DNA of 64,000 nucleotides from the NCBI GenBank assembly GCA_025331435.1, contig JAIWNI010000099.1, forward strand, positions 1 through 64,000, in the 5' to 3' direction. This document shows positions 21,859-33,301 of the stretch, piece by piece. A program made the position numbers and the translations under genes. The notes below the pieces were generated by a model. The model searched no databases, was not told the origin of the DNA, and saw only the letters and a list, made by a program, of their open reading frames with translations. Source of the DNA: Choanephora cucurbitarum (taxonomy: Eukaryota > Mucoromycota > Mucoromycetes > Mucorales > Choanephoraceae). The first letter of the stretch is position 1, and each line of letters starts with the position of its first letter.

Positions 21859-22554
21859 TTATTTCTTTTTGTTGGCCTTCTTCTCTCGTTCTTCCATTTG
21901 CAACAGTTCCTCTTCTGCCTTCTTTGCTTCTTTAGCACGTCTCTCTTGTTCTCTAGTTTCGTGCTCTTTGGCTTCCTTTGCATCTCTTTCATCTTGTTTC
22001 TTCTTGCGTAAGGCTTCTTGCTCCAACATGTCCTTCATATCTTGTTGCATTTGTTTCTGTTTTTCATGTTCCAACATTTGGGCAGCTGTACTAAAGATGG
22101 TCTGACCCCAATTCTCTTTAAATGTGTTGGCTTCCATAGCAATTTCCTGTAGTTCAGCAGTAATCTCTTGTTCAGCAGCATTGAACTCACGCCATAAATC
22201 ATCACCAATACTACCTGTCTTTACCAATTGTTGCAAGGCAGGCTTCTCTTGTTGAATTACCACTAAGCGGCGAACTGCCTCCATAGCACGACGTAAGAGA
22301 GCAGCACGCAAATGGAACTCAGGAACTGCTGGTTCAGCATTTAAGAGCGCAATATATTCTTCTTTTTGTTTATTCACAGGAAACCAAGCTTCAAAAGACT
22401 GAATCACTAAAGAAAATAAAGATAAGTAAGGCAATCAACAGGATGACAACTTCTTCTTCTTACTTGTGGCTCTACGATAGACATAGGAGAAGGCGCTCAT
22501 GGCAGCAATACATCCACCAAGATAAACAGTAGGCAAGAGCAATGAACTCATCAT
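21859..22554 (-). CDS. SEC66: Sec66/Sec71-type subunit of the Sec63 ER translocation complex
   Basis: Two exons (22554-22464 and 22406-21859; intron 58 nt) give 212 aa. The N-terminus has one hydrophobic segment (LLLPTVYLGGCIAAMSAFSY), matching the single ER-membrane anchor of the family. The central part FEAWFPVNKQKEEYIALL through EFNAAEQEITAELQEI and NTFKENWGQTIF is the conserved Sec66 core. The C-terminal 70 residues are a highly charged Lys/Glu coiled coil. In yeast this protein acts with Sec62, Sec63 and Sec72 in post-translational import into the ER. Two consecutive ATG codons start the frame; I took the first. It lies 114 bp downstream of the next minus-strand gene's stop. Confidence 0.9.
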
Positions 22555-22668
22555 TATAAATACAATATGTTATATATAACAAGAAAAAGAAAAAATAACA
22601 GATTAATAAATATCAGGAATCATATTAAGATGTATTTTGCTCTGATTGGCCAGTTTATTTTAAATTTT

Positions 22669-25623
22669 TCATTCTCCAAGCAGCCATTCCACTATGGCCG
22701 TCTCTTCTTGCTCATCCCACTCATCGTCTTGAAGGAACCATTCCTCGTCTCCATCCACTAGGCCTTGTTCCTCTTCTACTTCATCATCTAACGATCTATC
22801 TGTCTGTTGGATTTCAGGTTCAGTTTGAATACCTTGATCGATCCCTTTCACTCGAGGAATAACAACAGAGTTTCTTGTTTTGGCACCAGCATTTGAGATA
22901 ATACTGGATTTTCTTTCTATAGCAGAGGGATCTTGTTGCAGATATAAAAAGCGTTCTCTGCGAGGCATATGTGAAACGCGTCGATGTGCAGCATCGTCCA
23001 GCGAGGAAGCACGTTCAAATTTGAGTACTTTATCTAAAATGGTATTACTGTTGGAGGCATTGGGATTACTGTAGAGCGAATTAAGAGGAGGAGGAGGAAG
23101 TTGGTCTTGTTGTTCTGATAACTCTTGTTGCTCCTTGAGCTGTTGTTGACGCAGTTGTCTTAATACAGAGCGACGTTGAGAACCAGGTAGAACAAGCTCT
23201 TGTTGTTGTGGTTGTTCACCAGGCTTAAGAATATCATCCCATTGCTTGATGGAAACGCTTACCGATCCTCTTGAGCGCATAGAGATGTCTTGATGCTTTT
23301 CGGCTGCGTAGTTCTCATGCATGGAGCGGCGGCGGCTATTGCCAATCATAGAAGTACGTTTTGCTACAATGCTTGATGGGCGCTCATGTACACTACTGTT
23401 TTCAGTCTTCAAACGAGGAACAGGTACCGTATCAGTTGGAGGTGAAGGAGTGTCTTTATGTTCAACAGGTGATGTTAAATCATCGCCGTCTTTCTCGCTT
23501 GGTCCTTGTCTTATAGACAAAGGCTCCTCTGATAAGATGGTTGGATCAATTGATTTTGAATCCTCTTCTTTCTTTTCTGTATTATTGGAAGCTTCGTCCT
23601 TTTTTGCTAACACTTCTGCGGGTGGTGTAGGTAAGGGTTCATTCACGATCGATTGCTGCTGACGTTCCTCTTCTTCTTTCGCCTTACGTAAGTTCTCTCT
23701 GCTTTTCTTATTGCTCATACTACCGCGGCGAATGACCATACCGCTTGCGCTCCTTGTAGCGGTTGGCTTGGGTAAAGGTGGTTGTTCTGGGGCAGACAAT
23801 GGGCTCTTTGATGACATAGTAGGTAAAGGAGCAGATGAACCCTTTCTTTGAGTTGCAGATTCGACAACAGATTCCTGAACATGGCTTGAGGGAATGGTGG
23901 TTAAGCCAGGCCTCTTTTCTGTATGATTAGGAGAAGGAGTATCTGCAGGAGGAGGCAATTTAGATAAAGGCGTGGGATTTTTCTGTACAGGCTTTGAGCT
24001 AGGACTTGCCGAAGGAGTAGCAACAGGAATAGTCAATGCAGGATCTGCAATGGGAGGTTTAGGTGCTTCACGTGGATTTTCAAACCTCTCAGCTTCACTC
24101 ACAGCAAATGCGGGATTTACAAGAGGAGAAGATGGAGTTTGTGGGCGAACGACAGGTTTAGGTGCTTCTGTAAAGTCTTCATGATTAGGCTTTCTTGCAG
24201 GCGGTAATGTGTTGGAACGTGGAATCGATACACTAGACTTGTTAGTGTTATTTGGAATTGTTGATAGTCGTGGAGAAGAGATAGATCTACGCTCCCAAGT
24301 CAGAGTAGTATCATCTTCCTTAATCGAATCCTTAACTTCGATCGACCGTAGACGGTTAGGCGTCAACGATACTCTGACAGTACCACCAGACTTTATCAAG
24401 TCTTCGAAATTCATGGCGTTGGCAGGTGCATCTGGGTCGTAAACAGCGCTTGGATCTGGCGAGGCAGCACGTGGTAGCACATCGCTTGAAAAAGAATTGC
24501 GGTTATTTTTAAACAAATGAAAGGTAGATTTCCTATTGTTGTTTGACATGGCTGATTGAGGTCGCACTGGCTCTGGTATCCTTGGCTCAATGGTTAGTGT
24601 GCTCTTGCGTTGATTGTCTTCAAAATATTCCAAATCCAGATCATCAAATGTGATGTCCAAAAATGAACCAGTTTCAGCTATACGTGTAACACACATAATA
24701 TAATTAGTCAACTCATCTCTTGATGTGACAATGGAAAAAAAATATGCATTCGACTTACAATTGTGATCAATTGCATAACTTCTTTTGACTTGTTGTAAAG
24801 GTGAAGGTGTTGGTGGTAGAGTTGGTTTTACATATAAGCCAGCACGTTTCTAACAAAAAGAAATAGCTACACGTCAGTAACTCCCGCCCTTTTTTTTCTT
24901 GTGTAATACATATTCACATACTCCCATTTTGTCCTTCAAGTCCATGCGATTGAAAACATTACCGAGTTGTACATCGTCTACAAGAGCCAAAAACACTTCC
25001 TTGACACGCACATAATCTGTATCTTCATGTTCAGCAGACATGGCCACTGCTGTCAAAAGATACTCAGCAATATGCTCCATCACAGTCGTCACATAAATGG
25101 CCACAATAGGTGAAATCACCACTTTCATGTTCGCTTCATTTTTCTTGATTCGAGCTGAGTTTCGTACATAGAGCTGATCTTCTTTATCTGCCAAAGTACA
25201 AAACTCAAAACACTTTTCTCTCAGTAGCGGAAGTGCCTCACTGAGGGGAAATTCGCTGCCACTTAAAGCTCGCATACGCTCATAGAGCTCAAAATCAATT
25301 GACTCCGTTTCCGTGAATGTTTTGACTTCCAACTCTGCTTCCACAATAGCATTCTTACCCAGGGTTGAAGGAAGTAAGCTGAATACGACTGCTTTGATTT
25401 GAGAGAGGTCGAGTGAGAGTGATGAAGTAAGAAGCAAAACAATAAACTCGTCTAAGAATTGGTTGATAGCCTGCAAGGCATCAGTCGAAACACGGTAAGG
25501 GCCGATCTCGGAGATGATGGCGTTGGCAGCTCTTTGGCAGATGTAGTGTTCGTCTAGATCGCAAACGAGTAAGATGACAGACAGCTTTTAATAATTGAAA
25601 GATGCTAGCATACCTAAAGTCAT
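22669..25623 (-). CDS. 913-aa protein with possible histone-fold-like N-terminal domain, function unknown
   Basis: Four exons: 25623-25614 (only 10 nt), 25553-24922, 24849-24759 and 24677-22669, 913 aa. Frames join cleanly. Residues 1-215 are well ordered and helical: an N-terminal part with AANAIISEIGPYRVSTDALQ and a later part SPIVAIYVTTVMEHIAEYLL, a spacing that recalls an H2A-type histone fold. The rest is long, disordered and rich in Pro, Ser, Arg and Glu, with phosphorylation-like RRxS patches (RRRSMHE, RRGSMS, QRRSVLRQL) and a strongly acidic C-terminus with several Trp. I do not recognise the family. The histone-fold reading is an inference from the helix pattern only. A scaffold or chromatin-linked regulator is possible. 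Confidence 0.7.
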
Positions 25624-27300
25624 TTTTGAACTGGCTCTAATATTATATAGCAGACTGGATTATTAAAGGGCTATGACCCAACAAGGGTGGTTTTTGGTAT
25701 AGATATATATAGGATATATAGTATTAGTTCTAACCGTGTCTTTGTTGTTGTTATATAGACTAATATGAAATGAAATAGAAATGATAGAATTAGACAAGTA
25801 GGTGCATTCAGAGAGCAAAATAGAAAGAAAGACAAAAAGAAGCCGAGTTAGCGTGAGGTACAAAAATTAATCTTATCATATGTATATGTTACACTTGTTC
25901 ATGAAGTTTAGCAATACTTTAATTTTCAATACCAGCAGAAATAAATTACTTAGCATTTATCACTTGGTGCAGTTTTACGTTGTCTATTTATGTAAGCTTC
26001 TCTCTCGGTCTCTCTTCAACAGCTGAGACTCTCTTTTCTTATCAAAAGAATATGGATTTACTTGCTCTATTTGTTACAATTTGATAGCTCTTGAGTACTC
26101 AAGTACTTATTTCTGTCTCTAGTGCCGACTCTAATTGTATGTTCTAACACTCATATATTCTGCAAAGACATATTTCTCATTAGACTTTGAGCTTTGTACG
26201 GAGTGCAAATTACCTAAGTCAAGTAGTTGTCCATTGCGATTTTGAACAGTACTCGATTAAGAGCAACGTTTCCTTCTTGAGAGCAAGGTAAACTACATAA
26301 TCAAAAATAAATAGTGGGTAATAGATCAGGCTTGTTTTCAAAGGTATGGCAGGAAGCAAACATCAAAAATAACTTTCGGTTGTATCTCTCTTGCCAACCA
26401 TTCCTTCAGTATGTTATTTTTGTTACTCACGAACAATCGCTGAATGTTATGGTTTAGACATCAAAGCTGACGAGTAGTGCAATGCAAATGATGTTATTCA
26501 TTTAGAGTTCATGGCAATATCCTAAAGTTTCTATCCAAGAGAAACTGAACTACTATCAGTGTAAAAAGAAATTATAGAAGTCACCTATGGTCATGCTGAC
26601 AACACACTTGAATTATTTCTAAAACGGACAATAAATGTATTACATGAACACTAGTCAAACAAGCTTGCGTTTTTAGCGCACAATTATGATTCATTCAAAA
26701 CAACGAAATCAACATGCAACAGGTTTATTTGCAGCATTAGAGGTTATATCATGCTTGTGAGACCAACATAGTTTAGCTTTTTGTGTAACATTTATGCATA
26801 GAGAGAATCGTCTCTACAAAATGTTTTATGGATCAAGAGTACTTAAAGAAGTTTTTAAAGATAAAAAAACCAGCATGGCAGCTCAAGTTTTATTTCTTTC
26901 TTGTGTCGTTTTTTCTTATAATAAGCATTCAAGGAGGCTTGATAAACTGAATGATTCTTTCTCCAAAATCAGATAACAATTTGTGTTAATATGCCTTACA
27001 TTTCATTAAACGAAAAAAAAAACACTCTTTGCATCTTGAATCTTGTTTGAGTTAAACAATCAATGCCATGCTAGAAGGTAAAACTTGTTACACCATCTTA
27101 GACAAATCTCTATTGATAGGTGCTTTCTCTCTTCTTTACTACTCAGTATAGTCTAATAGGATCGACAGCAACAACAAATTGGGACTTGCTGATCACTTGC
27201 TTTTATACAATATGCGATCGACCAACAACTGTTTCGCCGATACCCTTTTCTTCTTCTTAGTATGTGTCATTTATTGTATGTTTGTGAATAAAAAAGACAA
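25624..27300. other. Intergenic region
   Basis: AT-rich, with only short unsupported frames (25663-25863 minus, 26794-26976 plus). It contains the promoter of the 913-aa gene at its left end. No repeat or RNA gene was seen. Confidence 0.5.
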
Positions 27301-27729
27301 CTACCATCGACTGAATTCATCTGTATATGACATCTCTTCTGTTTGCAATTTTTTGATGAGTATCTCATCGTATTTCTTCATTATGTCTTGTGTTTTTTGC
27401 CATTCCAAATTTCGTTTGAGACTTTCAGAAAGAGGATCGTCCGAAAAGTCATTCTTATTGTTGTTTGCAATAGCGATGGGCTTGGGTAGATTGCCAGAGA
27501 GAAATTCATCTCTATTCTGCTGCTCATTCGTTAGCATATTTGAAAGCAAAGACGGTTTGCATAGTTTCTGAGGTTGTCTTTTTTGAAAGTCGCATTGATA
27601 GGCATATTCAATCTCATCTTCATCTGATTCTTCACTTGCAAAATAAGTATCACACACAATCTCTTCTGCAAAGACAAATGAGTGTCCTAGAGGCCTGTCA
27701 GGATTGTTTGCTTGCTTCTTTTTGCTCAT
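27301..27729 (-). CDS. Small protein with DUF3295-like motifs
   Basis: A single-exon frame of 142 aa from ATG at 27727-27729 to TAG at 27301-27303. The N-terminus is basic (MSKKKQ), followed by an acidic patch (ASEESDEDEIEYAY), then KPSLLSNMLTNEQ and later PLSESLKRNLEWQKTQ. The SLL(S/T)xxL box followed by a (S/T)ESL+xxLxW+ box is the pattern I associate with the C-terminus of the fungal DUF3295/Mks1-type proteins that act in nitrogen and retrograde signalling. Yeast Mks1 is much longer, so this would be a minimal version. The family call is inferred from motifs, not from a search. Plausible codon use and the conserved boxes argue that it is a real gene. Confidence 0.65.
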   Translation of the reverse strand: MSKKKQANNPDRPLGHSFVFAEEIVCDTYFASEESDEDEIEYAYQCDFQKRQPQKLCKPSLLSNMLTNEQQNRDEFLSGNLPKPIAIANNNKNDFSDDPLSESLKRNLEWQKTQDIMKKYDEILIKKLQTEEMSYTDEFSRW

Positions 27730-29133
27730 GTTATTATAACGTATATGTGCGATACAAAATGTAAATTGTTTGTATACAAGATCAAGAGGTATTGCAAAGA
27801 AAAAAAAAGAAAACCGGAAAAATGAGTGTGTTTGAAGTCAAAAAGGAATACCAATTTATTCGAGAAGAATACTGTACGCGCTCACTTTTTTTTCTTTCAT
27901 TCATTCTTTACAGTTATTATACCTGTACAATACAGGCAATATAGCTAAAAGAAAATGAAAAAAAAAAAGAAATAGCGTATCAGAACAAGAACAGAATAGC
28001 ATAGACTAACTTTCTTGGCAATAAATGCTTAGAAGCTTCGGTAGCATAACAGACTCATAATGTTGTTTGTCTCGTAATTATTAATAAGCGAGATCGCTTT
28101 TTCTATTATTAATAGATTTGCTGAGCATTTCTTTGTACTGAAGAATGTAAGGTGTTTAGATCATTATAAGGTAGTCGCTCGTTTTGAGAGTGATTGATTT
28201 AAGAGTATACTTGATGCTTTAACTTGAAAGACGCTTCAAGTGCTAAAATACCATTAGATTTAAGAATGTGCTCAATATAAGAGTACATCTCTCACTCTTA
28301 AATAAAACGACTGTTGCGCAATTATCCACATAACTTAAACATTTGGTTGTCAGTCTGAGAGCAATGAAGCTATTCTCTTTTTCTAAAAGACAGTAGCTAC
28401 CTCACTTCATAGTGATGATGGATTCATAAATTATCTTGTTCTTTGTGTGATTATATGAAGGAAAAGGAATAAACTGGAGCCAACAAGCAGAAGAAAAAAG
28501 ACTTAGGCTTGTTGTGTGGCTATGCAAGTGCTTCATGTGATAGTATACCTTTTGTCTCAAAATGCTTTCCATCTTTTGGTAAAGAAAGCAATCGTACTTG
28601 TGCTTTTACAGTAAGACAGTTACGTTCATTATCTGCTGAGAGCATGATGACATTATGTCTTGATGTATCATTTGGTTCAAAAAGAATGTCAATCACAAAT
28701 ACCTTGAGACAACGAGAGTAGCGAGCCAAACTACTCAGTTAAAAATAATATTTTATGAATAATTTTAGTGATGGCATCAGAAAAGAAAAAAAAATGGTCA
28801 AATGAATCAATTTTTATGATGTGTCTGTTGAAGTGGTCTCTTCATCACCAAGCAAACGATTCAAATCTAACAAACAAATATAGTATGCATTATAGACATG
28901 AGTGCCTTTTGAATGACTTATCTAATTGTTCTTATTTGAATCCAAACTCATCTCTAATATGATTTACAACAGTGGGTTTATCTGTTCTACGCTCAGCTTT
29001 TTTTTTAAAGCCAATATGGTGTTACAAAAGAGCAAAAAAGATATCTCACATCATACAATGTGAGCAAGCCATTTTTTTTCTTTTTCTTTACTCTTTTTCT
29101 TTTTCACAAGAGTGGCATGCTCTGTCCACAGTA
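27730..29133. other. Intergenic region
   Basis: AT-rich DNA with no convincing gene. A minus-strand open frame at 28520-28729 (about 69 codons, no ATG) has fairly balanced composition and could be an exon remnant, but no partner exon was found. The right part carries the promoter of the SH3 membrane protein, including T-rich tracts at 29075-29110. Confidence 0.5.
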
Positions 29134-30572
29134 ATGATGCCCTTTGTCTTATTCTTATTATTCTTTATCACCTTTACTAACGGACAAGACACTGACACTT
29201 GTGTTTCACTCATCAACTCAACCGTCTGTTCGGCATTCTCACAATTCTACATTGGATTACCTGGGCTTGGCAATGACTACCCTTTCTTGCTTAATGCCAG
29301 TACTATTGAAGAGTTCGATCGACGACTTTTAGACTATGTGAACAGCACAAGCGATTATCTATTTCCTCTCGGCTGCCTCAGCTCCAACTATAACCCCACT
29401 ATTCCTTATGCTCGGTATTCGCTGACTCGGCTTTGTGCAGGCATGATTCAAAACTCAGCCTATTCGTTGCCATGCAATTTCAACAATGGACTTACGCCAC
29501 CTCCTCTCTGCAAAAGCACATGTTTTGATTGGGTCGAGAGCATCACCAAGATCACAGATAATCCTCATGTTTGTTCTGATTCAGTACAGCGCAATGATAC
29601 ATTGGCTGATTTTTCCGATCAGTGTAACACTTGGGAGGGATTCAACGGCACTATTGTTCAAAACTGTATTTCGGGAATAGCCAACGAACCTTATACTTGT
29701 GGTAAGAGCATCATTACTGTTATCATTTGTTTACTTAATTTTCTAGAAACCTATCTTGTGATATAGGGTTTGGAAATAATATACGCCAAGCTTGTCACTA
29801 TTGTCAATTACATAGTGAAGACAAGTGCTGCCAGACAGTAGAAGAAATCTGTCAGAAGGGAAGCATCCCAGGCTCAACCATTGCTGGTATCGTTGTTGGC
29901 TCAGTGGTTGGACTTGCTTTAGTGTTGCTTGGCTTAGTATGGCTTTATCGAAGAAGAAAGCGCTCTTTGTTTTCTTGTTCAGCAAATTCATCCACAGCAA
30001 CAGCCGTTAACCAGAATGAATTCAAGCAGCAGGTAGTGCCAATCAATGAAAAGACATTTGAGGAAGCGACAGGGCAACACCAGCAGCCACTTGCAACAGA
30101 AGCGCCACTTTCATCAGCTACACCTTTCAAAGAAGAGTTCTTTGTAGTGATCCACCCATACCCTCCACAAATGGCAGACGAACTAGCCTTGAATGTAGGT
30201 GATATTATCTGTCTTGCTCTTCATTTTGATGATGGGTGGGCCTTGGGCTATAATGTCACTACTGGGCTGAAAGGTGCATTCCCACTTGTCTGTATCACAC
30301 CAGCCTCGGAAGAAAGTTTAGGTCAGTTGTTGAACATAGAAGACGTACGAGATCAACAACAACAACTACAACAAAAACCAAAGAACACACCGTCACCCCT
30401 ATCTACAATAACAAATCAAGCTAAAGACACGATTCCCAGGCGATCTGCCAGTCAGAAGAAATCTCCCTATGACTATATAGAAGCAGAGAGTCCGTCTTCA
30501 CCCACCTTTCATACTCCGTTTTTTGATGATCAAAATAATAGTAATCCTGATCAAAGAAAACCATTCCCTTAA
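29134..30572 (+). CDS. Single-pass membrane protein with Cys-rich ectodomain and C-terminal SH3 domain
   Basis: Two exons (29134-29701 and 29767-30572) encode 457 aa. Residues 1-17 (MMPFVLFLLFFITFTNG) are a signal peptide. The ectodomain, about residues 18-245, has about 16 cysteines and at least five N-glycosylation sites (NST, NAS, NST, NDT, NGT). A transmembrane helix follows (AGIVVGSVVGLALVLLGLVW, near 250) with a basic stop-transfer RRRKR. After a linker, an SH3 domain (EFFVVIHPYPPQMADELALN, then GDIICL, DDGWALGYN, GLKGAFPLVCI) lies near 325-385. The tail is Gln/Pro/Ser-rich. The layout suggests a cell-surface sensor that recruits proline-rich partners, in the manner of fungal wall or osmosensing proteins such as Sho1, but the topology differs (one pass, not four). 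Upstream in-frame codons exist, but the signal peptide sets the start. Confidence 0.85.
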
Positions 30573-30738
30573 TTTTTTTCTTACTCTTGTATAATCAGAT
30601 GTAATTGTATCATATCCCATTCTTTTTTTTCCCCTTTATATACATATCTTCATTTCTCTCTTTCCATCCCTTGTTATTTTTATTTTCATTGTGTATAGTG
30701 CTCAAGAGTCTTAAACAGCATAATAATAAACAGTCCTC

Positions 30739-30769
<31 letters not shown>

Positions 30770-32052
30770 CCCCTTTGAATCAACTCACCCTTCAGGGTTT
30801 CTTAAGCAACGACAATTCAAATGGCAACTTTTGATATTTGCAAGTAGTATAATAATCAGACTTCATAGGAAAGAAAATATGTCTAAAAAAAGAAGGCACC
30901 TCTGTTCAAGATATTTTTACATAGTGTCTTTCGGCTCGCTTGATCTTAAATTCACCTTGATATCTGCTAGTAGCATTTATTCAGTTTTGAAGTCATAATG
31001 GTAACATTCATTATGATGATGGAGTTGGTGCTTTTAAACATATGATTATCTTAACATAGTAGCACTGTCATCGGAAGCGTTTTCTCAACAAGAAGCTTTC
31101 TAGACGAGACAATTTTCAAAGTGCGCTATATCTGTTAAATGTTGGTCAACCCTTTTTCTCTACTACTTTCGAGTGTTAAATTTTGTATGAGGTCTTTTAG
31201 CCAAAGCTGTATATATATAGAAGGCTTTATATTACTTTCTCAATCAAAGCCTGTCATGTGCCTCAAAGAACCCGTTTCTACAGCTCGCAATCGATAAGAA
31301 ATGTTGTGTGTTCCTTGTGCTTTACTCTTTCCGAATATACACTCTAAGAATTCCTCTAACTCTTGTGGTCTTCACCTGCTGATTCCTTTTCCAAACGGAT
31401 ACTATCTTTTCTTAAAAAAAAAGCTCATAGAGCTCTCGAATGACTTGAACTCGGTTTAAGGGTCCTCAGTAGTAAGCTCTAAACAGGCAAGATGAGTATT
31501 GAGCGTCAGAGGAAGGTACAGAAGACTTTCTTGGTATACATCTTGTTTTAATAAGCGCAAGACCGATCTTTTACTATACAATCAGAGCTCCCCCCCCTTT
31601 TTTTTCTCTTTTAACCGTCAAAAGTTTTGTTGACATAAAGAGGGTCTCATCTTTCATACAAAGCAACATTGAGAAATTGTAGATGCATGTTGGTAATATC
31701 GAGATAAAAAATAATAATAATTATTGCCTGCATACTTGCTAGATCTTTTAGAGTAAATCGATAGCTGTTTCTCGAAAGATGATTACTATGACAACAAATG
31801 ATCGTTTAAGGAGAAGAGAGAAAAAAAAAGGGGGGGGGTAGAATGTGTTTAATGATGTGTAAATTACCACAAATTAGGTAGGCCATAGGAAGCGGGCTCC
31901 CAATGAATTTTTTTTCTCCCATCACCCCCAAACTCTATTTTCTACCGGCTTTCGGTCAGTTGTACGTTCACCTTGACCATGATCCTGTCATTTGTATTAC
32001 TTTCGTATCACACACACACACACATTTTTTTGACTTGTTTTATTATGATATT
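30573..32052. other. Intergenic region with CT microsatellite
   Basis: No gene found. A (CT)n tract lies at 30739-30763. Poly-pyrimidine and poly-purine runs occur near 31591-31605 and 31820-31838. The SH3 gene terminator region lies at the left and the 3' flank of the GCR1_C gene at the right. Confidence 0.5.
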
Positions 32053-32874
32053 TCAAGCAAAAATCCTTTTGGTATTTTTTGATAAAAAGTCAAGTGTCTT
32101 TTTGTTTCTTAGACGATTAGCTTCAGCTATCTGGACTGCATCAATCAATGACATATCATGTTCATTCGCATAACTCATGATTGTTCGCATCAGCGTTCTT
32201 CTCCGTCTGTAGAACGTCCTATCTCGTAAATTCCAGCCCTTATGATGTGCATTCAAATATTCAATCGAAGGGTTCCCATCAAGTCCTATCGTCCATTCTC
32301 TGTGCAGATCAGGGATTGTGCGTACATTACGATTCAGTCGGTAGGTTACACCAGGCGTATCGTCAGTGGCGTGATTTGTAGTTGGGGGTGCAGGTATGGG
32401 TGGCTCAGCAAGGGAGGACGGAGGAGGGGGAGTGGGAGCAGCCGTGGCAGTAGCGATAGAAGAGGTAGAGGCGATATAAGCATTAGGCGTAGGCGTAACA
32501 ACAGGGGGAACAATGCCAGCATAGGTAGAGGGTACGGTTGTGATGAAATTGAGAGCAGGCCTCTTTTGTGAAGTACTGAAAGGGTAGATTGAGTTGGGTA
32601 CAGTGGCAGATGGTGTGGGAATAGGGCTGTTGTTCAGATCGTCATTACGAATATTGAGCTGGATGGACTCACCATGAGGTGGACTGACATTGACCTGAAT
32701 GGTGCTTTTGTTGTTCATGGCACTGACTGTCGCCCTTAACTCATCGATTTGTGTTGATAGTCTCTGAAAAGCTTCTTCCTGAAGTGTGTGTATGGCCGTC
32801 AGTCGTCTCTCGATATTAGGCACAACACGACGCAATACATCCATGTCTTGTTCATATTGATTCATATCAATCAT
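32053..32874 (-). CDS. GCR1_C domain DNA-binding protein
   Basis: A single exon of 273 aa. Residues 1-55 are a predicted coiled coil (VVPNIERRLTAIHTLQEEAF), probably for dimerisation. Residues about 75-180 are Pro/Thr/Ala-rich and disordered. The C-terminus, about 185-262, holds the GCR1_C DNA-binding domain: RTIPDLHREWTIGLDGNPSI, then WNLRDRTFYRRRRTLMRTI. This domain is named after yeast Gcr1, the activator of glycolytic genes, and has been expanded and reused in Mucoromycota and in some transposons. A nuclear transcription factor is the simplest reading; the target genes are unknown. A second in-frame Met follows four codons later, so the exact start is uncertain. It is divergent from the MFS gene that follows. 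Confidence 0.85.
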   Translation of the reverse strand: MIDMNQYEQDMDVLRRVVPNIERRLTAIHTLQEEAFQRLSTQIDELRATVSAMNNKSTIQVNVSPPHGESIQLNIRNDDLNNSPIPTPSATVPNSIYPFSTSQKRPALNFITTVPSTYAGIVPPVVTPTPNAYIASTSSIATATAAPTPPPPSSLAEPPIPAPPTTNHATDDTPGVTYRLNRNVRTIPDLHREWTIGLDGNPSIEYLNAHHKGWNLRDRTFYRRRRTLMRTIMSYANEHDMSLIDAVQIAEANRLRNKKTLDFLSKNTKRIFA

Positions 32875-33050
32875 TGAGGGTCTATTCTTTTTATTTTAGA
32901 TTTCAAGTCAACAGTTCACTTTTATGAAACTTTTTTTTTTGTTACCTTGTGTCTTGAAAAGAAGAGTGACTCTCAAGCTCGTCTCTGCTACTTTCTCGAT
33001 GTGACATTATCTTATGAGTTTAGGCGTGAAATAAAGAAGGAGGAACTCAA

Positions 33051-33160
33051 TAGAAAGATAAAGAAAAGAAAAAAAGAAAAGAAAAGAGAGAAAAAAGCAG
33101 TGAGAGACAGAGAGGAGGGGGGGGGACAGAGAGAGAGAGAGAAAAAGAAAGAGGACAAGG
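33051..33160. repeat. Polypurine tract between divergent genes
   Basis: About 110 bases of the plus strand are almost only A and G, with an uninterrupted run of nine or more G at 33117-33125 and a GA repeat just after. It lies between the start of the GCR1_C gene (32874, minus) and that of the MFS gene (33302, plus). Such tracts can exclude nucleosomes or form triplex DNA. The frames read through it are low-complexity artefacts. Confidence 0.85.
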
Positions 33161-33301
33161 CAAGATAGACGGCCCCTCTGAGATTGAATATAGGAGATAA
33201 CTAAGCGAGGAGAAACCGAGGGGAAAGAGAGAGGGAGGGGCACAGATTTTCGAACTTTTTCTCTTTCTTTTTTTTCTAAACCTCCTTACTTCAAAAGTAA
33301 T

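Noticed and set aside
28520..28729. Minus-strand open frame with balanced composition
   Set aside because: No ATG, no splice partner found, no domain recognised.
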